DNA of 14,555 bases from Candidatus Symbiobacter sp. (GCA_030054015.1 JASGCR010000024.1:1-14555); one strand, 5' to 3'. Shown: positions 1-6,312, counted from the stretch's first letter. The notes: generated by a model not told the origin, from the sequence alone. Numbers and translations: made by a program.

Positions 1-3
1 TAC

Positions 4-36
4 AACCGGACAGACCTCGTGCTATAGAACCGGACA
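4..36. repeat. Two direct copies of AACCGGACA at the window edge
   Basis: AACCGGACA occurs at 4-12 and again at 28-36, a spacing of 24 bases. Repeated short motifs of this kind are found near the ends of some insertion sequences (IS21-like elements are an example from memory), so this could be the inner edge of an element lying left of the window. No transposase fragment is visible next to it, so the interpretation is weak. Confidence 0.3.
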
Positions 37-269
37 TATCACGTGTTCGTGACATCCTTAATTCGCACCCGTACAGATTCAGGCAAACTGAGCCTCGTGG
101 TTAAGGAAATGATGAATCCCCGCCTTGGGGAAGGTCTGATTAAGTATTTTTCAAAAGAGCCGCATCTTTGCGAGCGGGCGGCTTCGCCCGCGAGGCAATC
201 CAGAAAATTTAGCCATTTCAAGATGTTACTGGATTGCGTCCTGCTTCGCCTAAGGCTCGCAGCTAAAGG
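37..269. other. Gene-free stretch with two palindromes
   Basis: No convincing gene is present. Two inverted repeats stand out: a 7-bp GC hairpin at 174-191 (GCGGGCG, loop GCTT, CGCCCGC), and GCAATCCAG at 195-203 matched by CTGGATTGC at 229-237. Such GGATTGC-type palindromes resemble intergenic repeats scattered in some alphaproteobacterial genomes; that comparison is from memory. The open frame crossing this stretch runs into MITE sequence and resembles no protein. Confidence 0.45.
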
Positions 270-409
270 CCGATCCCCGCACCCCCCGAATGGATTGCCA
301 GCTCAAGCTGCCTCGCAGCTTGGCGGTAATGAGGGATTGATGTTCAATGTTGAAAACCTTCCGTCTACTAACCCTTTGTTTTATTTGACAATAATTTTCG
401 CACAGGCTC
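270..409 (-). mobile_element. MITE family A, truncated copy (A1)
   Basis: About 140 bp matches, in reverse orientation, the first half of the complete family A element at 669-997. The right end (388-409) is the exact reverse complement of that element's left terminal repeat, and it is followed by TAA (410-412). The homology stops near 270, inside the shared GGGGGGTGCGGGG tract, and no second terminal repeat is visible, so the copy has lost one end. It encodes no transposase and would need one supplied in trans. Confidence 0.7.
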
Positions 410-430
410 TAAAGTAATTTTTCTGACTTA

Positions 431-665
431 AAGGCTGATTCAAGATAAGAAGAATGCTATGAAGTGCGAAGGTGCGTCTTACCCCGCCGCCGCCGTAAGG
501 CGGCGAGTCGGGGTATCCAGCTCGCTCGAAATGTCTATTTCGAGCAAAAATACCAATTTTTGACGCGCCGACGCGCGTCAAAGCTGGATCACCCGACGCG
601 CTTGCTAACGCAAGCGGCGGGTGATGACAAACTTACTCTACCTGTCATAATTTTGGAACAGCCTC
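431..665 (+). mobile_element. MITE family B, copy B1
   Basis: This is a 235-bp element closely similar to the copy at 6391-6624. Its ends are imperfect inverted repeats (AAGGCTGATTCAAGAT on the left, against GAGGCTGTTCCAAAATT read from the right). It is flanked by TTA (428-430) and TAA (666-668), fitting a 3-bp TNA-type target. Inside are GC-rich palindromes, including GGCGGCGAGTCGGGG and GACGCGCCGACGCGCGTC. It sits exactly between A1 and A2 and shares the TAA at 666-668 with A2. No coding potential is seen. Confidence 0.75.
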
Positions 666-668
666 TAA

Positions 669-997
669 GAGCCTGTGCGAAAATTATTGTCAGATAAATC
701 AATGGGTTAGTAGACGGATAATTTTCTACATTTAACATCAATCCCTCATTGCCGCCAAGCTGCGAAGCAGCTTGAGCTGGCAATCCATTCGGGGGGTGCG
801 GGGGGCGTAAGCCCACCGCATAACATGCCGCATTTGCTTGGTTTTTAGCAAATACGGATTATTTATGTGGTGGGCTTACGCCCCCCACACCCCCCGAATG
901 GGTTCCCAGCCGCACCTAAAGGTGCGGCGGGAATGAGGGAATTTCTCGTTTTCTCTAAGTTCTTGATTTTACACAACAATAATTTTCGCACAGCCTC
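669..997 (+). mobile_element. MITE family A, complete copy (A2)
   Basis: This is a 329-bp non-coding element. The terminal inverted repeats (669-690 and 976-997) differ at one position: GAGCCTGTGCGAAAATTATT against GAGGCTGTGCGAAAATTATT. It is flanked by an exact TAA duplication (666-668 and 998-1000), the footprint expected from an IS5-family transposase of the TNA-target type (family assignment from memory). A very long internal hairpin occupies 785-901. The right end touches the stop codon of the small gene at 997-1434. Confidence 0.8.
785..901. repeat. 33-bp near-perfect inverted repeat inside MITE A2
   Basis: Bases 785-817 and 869-901 are reverse complements over 33 positions with one mismatch, separated by 51 bases. 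Weaker complementarity continues outward to about 776 and 910. Transcribed from either side this would fold into a long, very GC-rich hairpin. It could slow or terminate transcription leaving the small gene to its right, but there is no T-tract to make a clear intrinsic terminator. Confidence 0.85.
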
Positions 998-1434
998 TAA
1001 GGTGATAAAATTTGTTCAAGCCCATTAGTGCGACTTGCTTTATTAGGTAATTCACCATCTGTACCGCGTACAGTATAGCTTTTATTTCTGCCAGTCGAAA
1101 TGGTTATTGTTTTTGAAGAATTTACCTCTCCTGAAAACAATTCAAGCAGTTCATTTTTCTTTATTACGCAAATTCCATCATTATTACACACGAATACTGC
1201 GAATGATCTTTTATAAACAAAAGAAAAATTTATAAAATTTCTGAAATTATCTTCTGAGTATGTAAACATCCACGGGGAAAGACGCTTTGTACTATATTTA
1301 ATATAAAGAAAATTTCCATTAACTTCATATGCTGCATTATCTGATGTATTGACAGCCTGAATAAACAATTTTTCATCTGAATGATGAACAATTTTTGCAA
1401 ATACCGCACCATGATAAAATAAAAAATCATTCAT
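997..1434 (-). CDS. Small protein of unknown function, coupled to the Z1 ATPase
   Basis: A 145-residue protein that I cannot assign. The ATG at 1434 is chosen because GGAG lies six bases upstream and the ATG overlaps the TGA of the upstream Z1 gene as ATGA, a classic translational-coupling arrangement; a TTG three codons earlier is less likely. Visible conserved-looking patches are IKYSTKRLSPW with FTYSEDN (about residues 45-63), CNNDGICVI (about 82-90), and a C-terminal RGTDGELPNK. The protein is soluble, with no signal peptide or membrane span. The IKYS..K patch after an acidic residue could hint at a nuclease-like fold, but this is speculative. The stop codon lies at the MITE A2 boundary. 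If both MITEs are removed with one TNA kept, the frame still reads CCT TAG, so the protein is probably full length. The gene is strongly AT-rich, like its partner. Confidence 0.8.
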   Translation of the reverse strand: MNDFLFYHGAVFAKIVHHSDEKLFIQAVNTSDNAAYEVNGNFLYIKYSTKRLSPWMFTYSEDNFRNFINFSFVYKRSFAVFVCNNDGICVIKKNELLELFSGEVNSSKTITISTGRNKSYTVRGTDGELPNKASRTNGLEQILSP

Positions 1435-3245
1435 TTTTTTCTCCAAGACATTTCTTTAATGGCATCATCGTCCATTCGATAATACAAACGCGCCATTTTA
1501 TTTTTATTATAAAATATTTTAAAGTGGTGCTGAGCATAAGGAAACATATTTCGCTCAGTTTTCCCAATGTCTATTAAGCCGCGTTTACGCGAAATTTCTT
1601 CTATATTTGCGTCAGAATAATTATCTATTGGAGTGCTGAAATAAAAAGCAACCGTTTCATCTTTAGTAATGAGGTATTTAATTCTTGCAATAAGCTCCGC
1701 AGGAATATTATCGGTTTGAATGCATGAAAGTATTTTTTCTAAATGCTTGCGACCTAAAATTGATGACTTTGTTAAATTTTCTATTTGATCTGTAAAAGCA
1801 AATATTGGGAAATAAATTGTTCCTGCTTTTATGGAAACATTAATTTTATCTACGCTTGAATGGAAAACTGCATTTACCGTTTTGTCGACAAACCATACAG
1901 GCTGCTTACCCGCTTTTATTAAATCTAGCGCCATTCTGTGAAACAGGAAGCACTTATTCCATTGTTTGAATAATTCTTTCGGGATATGAAGCTCAAAGAA
2001 ATTAAAATATTCTCCACGATTACCGAACATCCTTGCCCGCTGAATATAGGTATCTTGCTGAATCGTATGAGCTGTGCGAGTGAAATACATAGAAAGCAAA
2101 TTTACAAAAGTAACGCCTCGTGAGACAATGTTCCCTCCTATTGCAATCGTAAATGGAGTTTTCGGAGTTGCTGAGTCTGATATATTCTCTATGGTTTTAT
2201 CTTTATCTGAATTTATCATTTTAATTACGTTACGAGAGTTATTCTCTTTTATATAATCTATAATATTATTAACGTAATCATATCCATGTCTTTTTTCAAT
2301 TAAACTTGCAATTTTATCATAATGAATTTGCGCCTTAGGATTATTAATATCATCCAATTGATTAAAAAATTCACGAACAATCCGAGTATCCTCTAGGTGT
2401 TCATTTTTTCTGCCAGAGGTATGAACAAGCATGCAATAATTTTGTTCCTTGCCAATCTCCCTTGTATTTAAAAAACCGACATTTACCAAGAATCCATAAA
2501 TGGCATCAACTAGGTATTTGGGTTTATCACCATCATCAGGAATTTGATTAATCATATACTTAGGAATGGAATCGTGGGGAAAAAACTTTTCCTGACCATA
2601 ATAATTCTCATGCGGTTTAAAATATACCCACCTTGATCTATCATTATTATAAGTGTTATTTAAATCTAAACGTGCAGGAGTTGCAGTCACGCCAATATAA
2701 ATGCCCATTTTATCAAAGTTAATTAACCTTTCAATTAAATCATTGATCTTTGAGAACTCTCCTTTGTTTATTTTTGAATTAGGAGTAGCAAAATCGGCTT
2801 CGTCGTCAATAACCACATTCTTATTGTTATCGCTCAATTTATCAATTATAAAGTTTAAATCTTTAGAATTTTTTTTTGCAATTAATATTAATCCCCGACT
2901 TGAGGGGCGAAATGATTCAGCTTTCAAGTCGCTTAGATTTTTTGGTGCTGGATTCAACATCGATGATTGAAAACGATCAAGGTTTTGTTTGAGTAAGTCA
3001 ATGCTATCATTTACTAATATAATGATAGTTTTGTAACCTTCGTCGATAAGTTTTGCAGTTAAACATATCATCATTTCGGTTTTACCACTTTGCGGTTCAC
3101 CGTAAATGACTAATGAATTTGTGCCGGAGCGAAGAGCATCCGTTACTTTATCAACCACTAATTCGATACAACCAGTCTTTCCTGTATGGCTTATTACACG
3201 TGAAAGTTGTTTGGAGTACTCGTTTCCTGAGTTCGACTGGTTCAT
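1431..3245 (-). CDS. Z1-domain superfamily 2 ATPase/helicase-like protein
   Basis: This 604-residue protein has the parts of an SF2-type ATPase in order: Walker A GEPQSGKT (49-56), a DEAD-like Walker B DDEAD (147-151), motif III-like GVTATP (185-190), then the Z1-type C-terminal half with GGNIVSRGVTF (370-380) and an arginine-finger-like QRARMFGNR (402-410). Z1 proteins are known from predicted restriction and defence loci, often beside DNA methylases and GHKL/MORC-type ATPases; none of these is visible here. The ATG at 3245 is preferred over that at 3272 because a GAGAG sequence lies upstream, the same layout as the next gene, while the 3272 start has no ribosome binding site. A good promoter lies at 3307-3335. 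The gene forms an operon with the 145-residue protein by a 4-base ATGA overlap. Its AT-rich base use against GC-rich neighbours suggests horizontal transfer. Confidence 0.88.
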   Translation of the reverse strand: MNQSNSGNEYSKQLSRVISHTGKTGCIELVVDKVTDALRSGTNSLVIYGEPQSGKTEMMICLTAKLIDEGYKTIIILVNDSIDLLKQNLDRFQSSMLNPAPKNLSDLKAESFRPSSRGLILIAKKNSKDLNFIIDKLSDNNKNVVIDDEADFATPNSKINKGEFSKINDLIERLINFDKMGIYIGVTATPARLDLNNTYNNDRSRWVYFKPHENYYGQEKFFPHDSIPKYMINQIPDDGDKPKYLVDAIYGFLVNVGFLNTREIGKEQNYCMLVHTSGRKNEHLEDTRIVREFFNQLDDINNPKAQIHYDKIASLIEKRHGYDYVNNIIDYIKENNSRNVIKMINSDKDKTIENISDSATPKTPFTIAIGGNIVSRGVTFVNLLSMYFTRTAHTIQQDTYIQRARMFGNRGEYFNFFELHIPKELFKQWNKCFLFHRMALDLIKAGKQPVWFVDKTVNAVFHSSVDKINVSIKAGTIYFPIFAFTDQIENLTKSSILGRKHLEKILSCIQTDNIPAELIARIKYLITKDETVAFYFSTPIDNYSDANIEEISRKRGLIDIGKTERNMFPYAQHHFKIFYNKNKMARLYYRMDDDAIKEMSWRKK

Positions 3246-3306
3246 TTTTTTCTCTCGCTCTATTATCTGCATTGCAGAAACTAAAAAGTTAATTTAATAG
3301 TTTTAT

Positions 3307-3335
3307 AATTTAGCAACCCTATGAGATTGTGTCAA
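3307..3335 (-). promoter_or_regulatory. Promoter of the Z1 operon
   Basis: On the minus strand a perfect TTGACA (3335-3330) is followed after 17 bases by TAAATT (3312-3307). Transcription would start near 3300, giving a leader of about 55 bases before the ATG at 3245. Confidence 0.65.
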
Positions 3336-3371
3336 ATAATTTTTTATACCCGTATTTAACCGTTAGCTGTG

Positions 3372-3399
3372 TTGACGTATATAAACGTATGTTTATATG
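3372..3399 (+). promoter_or_regulatory. Plus-strand promoter-like site over a palindrome
   Basis: TTGACG (3372-3377) and TATATG (3394-3399) are separated by 16 bases. Across the spacer and -10 lies a perfect palindrome, ATATAAAC-GTAT-GTTTATAT (3379-3398), which looks like an operator. It points away from the Z1 operon and has no convincing gene after it, only a short stretch ending in the hairpin at 3464. It may drive a short RNA, or bind a regulator that also affects the divergent Z1 promoter about 45 bases away. Confidence 0.4.
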
Positions 3400-3463
3400 A
3401 GCATATTGATATTGCAGTATGGAATAAATTCAATAGTTCCGTATGCAGGTGAAGACGCATGGC

Positions 3464-3489
3464 AAAGCGGCTGCACCGCTTTAATTTTT
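3464..3489 (+). terminator. Terminator-like hairpin in the CAP/Z1 intergenic region
   Basis: AAAGCGG (3464-3470), a five-base loop, and CCGCTTT (3476-3482) form a 7-bp stem followed on the plus strand by AATTTTT. On the minus strand, where the CAP gene ends, no T-tract follows, so it is not a clear intrinsic terminator for that gene. It could end a short plus-strand transcript starting near 3406. Confidence 0.35.
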
Positions 3490-3509
3490 GTGCTGGTTCC
3501 CCCACCCGC

Positions 3510-4796
3510 CTAATTCCCATTCAGCGTCAAATTCAATGTGACAGAACTGGCCGAATCGAAAAATGTCAAACGCAAGGTACAAGGACGCAGCGCATTGCAC
3601 AAATTCCGGAAACGGGTTTGGCGGTTACTGATCCGGCGGTAAAGATAGGGCGAGCCTTTTTGGTCGCTATAGACCTCCGCGCCGATGCTAAGGGTGCGAC
3701 CGCCATCGGCCAGGTAATTGCCGGTGCCGCCGCTCAGGATCACATCAAATTCTTCATTTGGCTCGAAACTGGTGCGATTGGAATTGGGGGCGATCCTGGC
3801 GGTCAAAGGCGCGCCGCCGGTGGTGCTAAATTGCCAATGGGCGTTAAACGGTACCCCATCCACCAGCCCGGTCACGCTCACATTATACAGCATGTTTTTT
3901 TGCCACGGGCGGTATGGCACAAAGATCGCATAATCGCGGTCTTGGTAAAGGCCGTTTTCTTGGCTGCTGTAATTGGTCAGGCCGTCTTGGGGTTTTTCGC
4001 TGCTTGTGACGCGTCCGGTGCTGTCGGTGACGGTAAATTTGACATTGCGCAATTTCTGGTCAAATTTTGGGGCTTGCAGACTGATGGGGTAACCGAGCAA
4101 CCGCCGGAAATAACTGAGCGGTACCGGGCTTGGGATTTCAAAATCATACCAATCGATAGGGGCTTCGGTCTGGCCGGCATAAGGCCAGACGATAAATTTA
4201 TTGGCCGGAGCGGCATCGGCTTGGTCAACCATATTCACGGTGGCAATCACGCCGCGTGACAGGATTTCGCTGTTTTTAACCGCGCCCTCGGCGATATTGG
4301 GCTGCCAAACCGCCCCGGCACCCGCCGATTTAAAATTGCCGAGCAAGCCCACACGGTGAAACGGCGCGTCAAAGAGATTCTGGATGACCTCTAAGGCATT
4401 GCCACCCGAATCATTGCCCAACACTTCGCCGGTAAATTGGGCCTGCGGATAGAGCAATTTCACCCGATCGCCAGGGGTTTGGCCGCGAAAATATTTGGAA
4501 TTGCGGTTGGTCTCGTCATGGCTAATATCGCCACGCTTTGCGTCCCATAAATACGCGCTGTGGGTCGCCGCCGCCTGGTCAAGCAACGGAAACCATTGCA
4601 AAGCCGGACGCCCGGCTTTGACCCGCCACTCATTGACAAATTCAATGATTTTGTCGCCGCGGATCGGGGTATCGGCCAGGTCTTGGGCCCAGTTATCAGG
4701 GATCGGCGCAACCAACCCCCACCCGCATATCAATGCCAATCCCGCCCGCGCCAGCCAAAATTTTACCTTGTCCATTCTCGCCATTTCTTGAGCCAT
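3510..4796 (-). CDS. Secreted CAP/SCP-domain protein
   Basis: A 428-residue exported protein. The N terminus has a basic segment and a hydrophobic stretch (about 15-31) ending near DNWAQD, a plausible Sec signal. Residues about 45-205 match the CAP (SCP/PR-1) fold: ATHSAYL with H79, ISHD with H93, GEVLGND with E124, and FHRVGLLG with H147, the usual histidine/glutamate cavity residues, then GAGAVW. The remaining 220 residues are beta-rich, probably one or two Ig-like domains, with two cysteines near the end (CNALRPC) that may form a disulphide. CAP proteins in bacteria are secreted or envelope proteins of mostly unknown activity. ATGs at 4796, 4784 and 4775 are all possible; AGGGG directly precedes the first and lies 11 bases before the second. 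The gene is divergent from the Fae homologue, with about 130 bases between them. Confidence 0.85.
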   Translation of the reverse strand: MAQEMARMDKVKFWLARAGLALICGWGLVAPIPDNWAQDLADTPIRGDKIIEFVNEWRVKAGRPALQWFPLLDQAAATHSAYLWDAKRGDISHDETNRNSKYFRGQTPGDRVKLLYPQAQFTGEVLGNDSGGNALEVIQNLFDAPFHRVGLLGNFKSAGAGAVWQPNIAEGAVKNSEILSRGVIATVNMVDQADAAPANKFIVWPYAGQTEAPIDWYDFEIPSPVPLSYFRRLLGYPISLQAPKFDQKLRNVKFTVTDSTGRVTSSEKPQDGLTNYSSQENGLYQDRDYAIFVPYRPWQKNMLYNVSVTGLVDGVPFNAHWQFSTTGGAPLTARIAPNSNRTSFEPNEEFDVILSGGTGNYLADGGRTLSIGAEVYSDQKGSPYLYRRISNRQTRFRNLCNALRPCTLRLTFFDSASSVTLNLTLNGN

Positions 4797-4831
4797 CCCC
4801 TGGTAAGATCATCCGGTCGGGATCATCTGAT

Positions 4832-4860
4832 TTGCGATCTTATACGGATCATGGTAAAAT
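4832..4860 (+). promoter_or_regulatory. Promoter of the Fae-like gene
   Basis: TTGCGA (4832-4837) and TAAAAT (4855-4860) are spaced by 17 bases. The start would fall near 4867, giving a leader of about 63 bases before the ATG at 4931. Confidence 0.5.
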
Positions 4861-4897
4861 AAAGGTGAGTGACAGCGCAAGCATCATGCTGTGACAC

Positions 4898-4919
4898 CCC
4901 CCGTAACACCCCCGTAACA
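4898..4919 (+). repeat. Tandem CCCCCGTAACA in the Fae-like leader
   Basis: The 11-mer CCCCCGTAACA is repeated head to tail at 4898-4908 and 4909-4919, just before the AAGGA ribosome binding site. It lies within the predicted leader and could be a regulatory site or a simple duplication. Confidence 0.55.
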
Positions 4920-4930
4920 AGGAAAACACG

Positions 4931-5452
4931 ATGACAGAAATTTATTTTCGCACCGGCGAGGCCACGGTTTTTGCTTCCGAAGGTCAGTATAGCGATGCCA
5001 TGCCGGAATTGGTGATGGGTTCGGTGCGCGGGCCGGTTGGGGCCGCCTTTGCCGGCATGATGGGGCAATCGGCCGGCCATACACGGATGTTTGCGGTGCG
5101 CGATTGCAACCAAATGGTCAAACCCGCCACCATGATGACGAGCAAAGTCACCATTGATTCCGAGGCCTATATCGCTTTGTTTGGCAGTGTGGTGCAAGCG
5201 GCAACCGCGGATGCCGTGTTGGATTGCGTGATTGACGGCATCATTCCGCGCGACCAGGTCGATGAATTATGTATGATTATCACCATCTGGCTTGATCCGC
5301 GCGTTCCCGGTCATGATAAACTCGATAAGGATGAATTATATAACAATAATTACCACGCTACCAAATTGGCGATCAAACGCGCCATGAATAACGAACCCAA
5401 CATCGATGAATTAATCGCCAACCGCCATAAGATTAAGCATTGCATGTTGTAA
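4931..5452 (+). CDS. Formaldehyde-activating enzyme (Fae) homologue lacking the N-terminal histidine
   Basis: This 173-residue protein is close to the usual Fae length. Fae condenses formaldehyde with tetrahydromethanopterin in methylotrophs. Fae-like segments visible here are TGEATV (8-13), VRGP (32-35), VKPATMM..KVTI (63-75), IALFGSVVQAATADAV (81-96), DGIIPRDQVDELC (102-114), and YNNNYHATKLAIKRAMNNEP (137-156). In Methylobacterium Fae the proposed catalytic residue is His22 in an AHID context. Here the matching stretch reads SDAMPELVMG, and the first histidine after the start is H50. The protein may therefore be a Fae-like paralogue with another role, as suspected for Fae homologues in non-methylotrophs. 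No other tetrahydromethanopterin-pathway gene is in the window. The start is supported by AAGGA upstream. The stop codon is the first part of a G-rich tandem repeat. Confidence 0.85.
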   Translation: MTEIYFRTGEATVFASEGQYSDAMPELVMGSVRGPVGAAFAGMMGQSAGHTRMFAVRDCNQMVKPATMMTSKVTIDSEAYIALFGSVVQAATADAVLDCVIDGIIPRDQVDELCMIITIWLDPRVPGHDKLDKDELYNNNYHATKLAIKRAMNNEPNIDELIANRHKIKHCML

Positions 5453-5503
5453 GGGGATGGGTTGTAAGGGGGTGGGTTGTAAGGGGTGGGTTGTAAGGGG
5501 GTG
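5447..5503 (+). repeat. Four-copy G-rich tandem repeat after the Fae-like gene
   Basis: Units based on TTGTAAGGGGGTGGG start at 5447, 5462, 5477 and 5491, with lengths 15, 15, 14 and 13. The first unit contains the Fae-like stop codon (TTG TAA). Runs of three to five G with short loops meet the usual G-quadruplex pattern on the plus strand. The array ends just before the MazE promoter. Confidence 0.85.
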
Positions 5504-5514
5504 TTCAACAATGC

Positions 5515-5543
5515 TTGACGGGCTTTCGTTTTTGTTGTAGATT
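5515..5543 (+). promoter_or_regulatory. Promoter of the MazEF-type operon
   Basis: TTGACG (5515-5520) and TAGATT (5538-5543) are separated by 17 bases. The expected start near 5550 lies just before the 13-bp repeats at 5555-5593 and about 55 bases before the antitoxin ATG. Confidence 0.55.
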
Positions 5544-5554
5544 TGGAGCAGGTT

Positions 5555-5593
5555 CGTTTTACCAACTGTTTTTACCAACCGTTTTTACCAACA
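5555..5593 (+). promoter_or_regulatory. Three 13-bp direct repeats, candidate toxin-antitoxin operator
   Basis: Three adjacent copies of about GTTTTTACCAAC (start positions 5555, 5568, 5581) fill the space between the predicted transcription start and the ribosome binding site AGGTG (5595-5599). MazE-type antitoxins repress their own promoters by binding repeated sites, so this is a natural candidate operator. The 13-bp spacing is not one full helical turn, so neighbouring copies would lie on different faces of the DNA. Confidence 0.5.
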
Positions 5594-5603
5594 TAGGTGC
5601 AAC

Positions 5604-5855
5604 ATGGAAATCGCTCTGCGCAAATACGGCAACAGCACGGTCGTGGTGTTGCCGCCTTCGGTGCTCAAAGATTTGGGTTTGGCGGCAAGCCAGATCATGA
5701 CTTTGCAAACCACGCCGGATCGGAAAATTACTTTGGCCCCAAAGGCCAAATATAATTTGGCGGATATGTTGGCGGAATGTGATTTTGATGCCGCGCCGCC
5801 TGCCGATATGGTTGCTTGGGATGCGGCCAAACAGGTTGGCAATGAATTATGGTAA
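5604..5855 (+). CDS. mazE: MazE/AbrB-type antitoxin
   Basis: An 83-residue protein with an N-terminal swapped-hairpin AbrB/MazE DNA-binding domain (about 1-47): LRKYGNSTVVVLPPSVLKDL is the family signature, followed by a beta strand DRKITLAPK. The acidic C-terminal tail (LADMLAECDFDAAPPADM, about 52-69) is the kind of flexible segment that binds and blocks the toxin. It precedes the toxin gene and overlaps it, the usual antitoxin-first order. The start is supported by AGGTG four bases upstream. The complex is expected to repress its own promoter through the repeats at 5555-5593 (inference). Confidence 0.9.
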   Translation: MEIALRKYGNSTVVVLPPSVLKDLGLAASQIMTLQTTPDRKITLAPKAKYNLADMLAECDFDAAPPADMVAWDAAKQVGNELW

Positions 5856-6196
5856 TGCCCACCTTTGGTCGCGGCGATATTGTGTCGGTGGGTCTTGATC
5901 CGGCACTTGGCCATGAACAAAAGGGACGGCGACCCGCCTTGGTCTTGACCCCCAAAGAATTTAACCGTTGGGGCGATGTGTTGGTCGCCCCGATTACCAA
6001 TGGCGGCGATTATTCCCGCTTTGCCGGATTTGCGGTGAAACTTGACGGCAGTGGTTGTACGACCATGGGCGTGGTGTTGATCAATAAAATCCGTATGCTT
6101 GACCTGGCGGCGCGTCATAGCAAATTCATTGAATCGGTGCCGCCCCATATCATCGAAGAAGCCCTGGCGCGTTTGAACGCGATTTTGGAGGGGTAA
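5849..6196 (+). CDS. mazF: MazF/PemK-type endoribonuclease toxin
   Basis: A 115-residue protein of normal MazF length. Family hallmarks are the N-terminal GDIVSVGLDPALGHEQKG, then RRPALVLTP (about 28-36) with the arginine equivalent to the catalytic one, and VLVAPITN (about 45-52) with the conserved threonine. The C terminus is helical (IIEEALARLNAIL). MazF toxins cut single-stranded RNA at short motifs, inhibiting translation until neutralised by MazE. The ATG at 5849 overlaps the antitoxin gene by 7 bases; an ATG at 5855 in a TAATG overlap is equally possible and would remove only two residues. Active-site residues look intact, so the toxin is probably functional. The specific cleavage motif cannot be predicted. 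Confidence 0.92.
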   Translation: MVMPTFGRGDIVSVGLDPALGHEQKGRRPALVLTPKEFNRWGDVLVAPITNGGDYSRFAGFAVKLDGSGCTTMGVVLINKIRMLDLAARHSKFIESVPPHIIEEALARLNAILEG

Positions 6197-6225
6197 GGTT
6201 TGCTATAATTATCCGCGATTAGTGC

Positions 6226-6312
6226 CTATTGCTTGTCATGACGGGTGACAAGATAGGTCAGGGCAATCGCAAACAATGTACCGCCCAGCAAAATGTAAGA
6301 CAATTGAGTCAC
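6226..6312 (-). CDS. 28-residue single-span membrane protein
   Basis: A GTG at 6312 is preceded at six bases by AAAGGA, a strong ribosome binding site, and opens a 28-codon frame ending in TAG. The peptide begins VTQLSYILLGGTLFAIALTY (its first 20 residues), is hydrophobic throughout, and ends with the polar LVTRHDKQ, the profile of a single transmembrane helix with a charged tail. Its general look resembles small accessory subunits such as KdpF, but no kdpABC genes or other partner lie nearby, so no function is assigned. It is convergent with mazF, with 29 bases between the stops. A type I toxin is an alternative. Confidence 0.5.
   Translation of the reverse strand: MTQLSYILLGGTLFAIALTYLVTRHDKQ

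Noticed and set aside
43..816. Several 60-125 codon frames in the MITE cluster, such as one with HPPNGLPAQAASQLGG
   Set aside because: They follow repeated element sequence in both orientations and have no protein-like content; the repetition is at DNA level.
3459..4259. 266-codon open frame on the plus strand starting near an AGGTGA site
   Set aside because: It lies antisense to the CAP-domain gene, which has a signal peptide and family motifs. The plus-strand translation resembles no protein and reflects GC-rich codon structure of the other strand.
5447..5503. Possible CRISPR array
   Set aside because: The units are 13-15 bases, contiguous and without unique spacers, so this is a simple tandem repeat.
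6226..6312. Naming the small membrane peptide KdpF
   Set aside because: Only the general size and hydrophobicity match, and no kdpABC genes are present.
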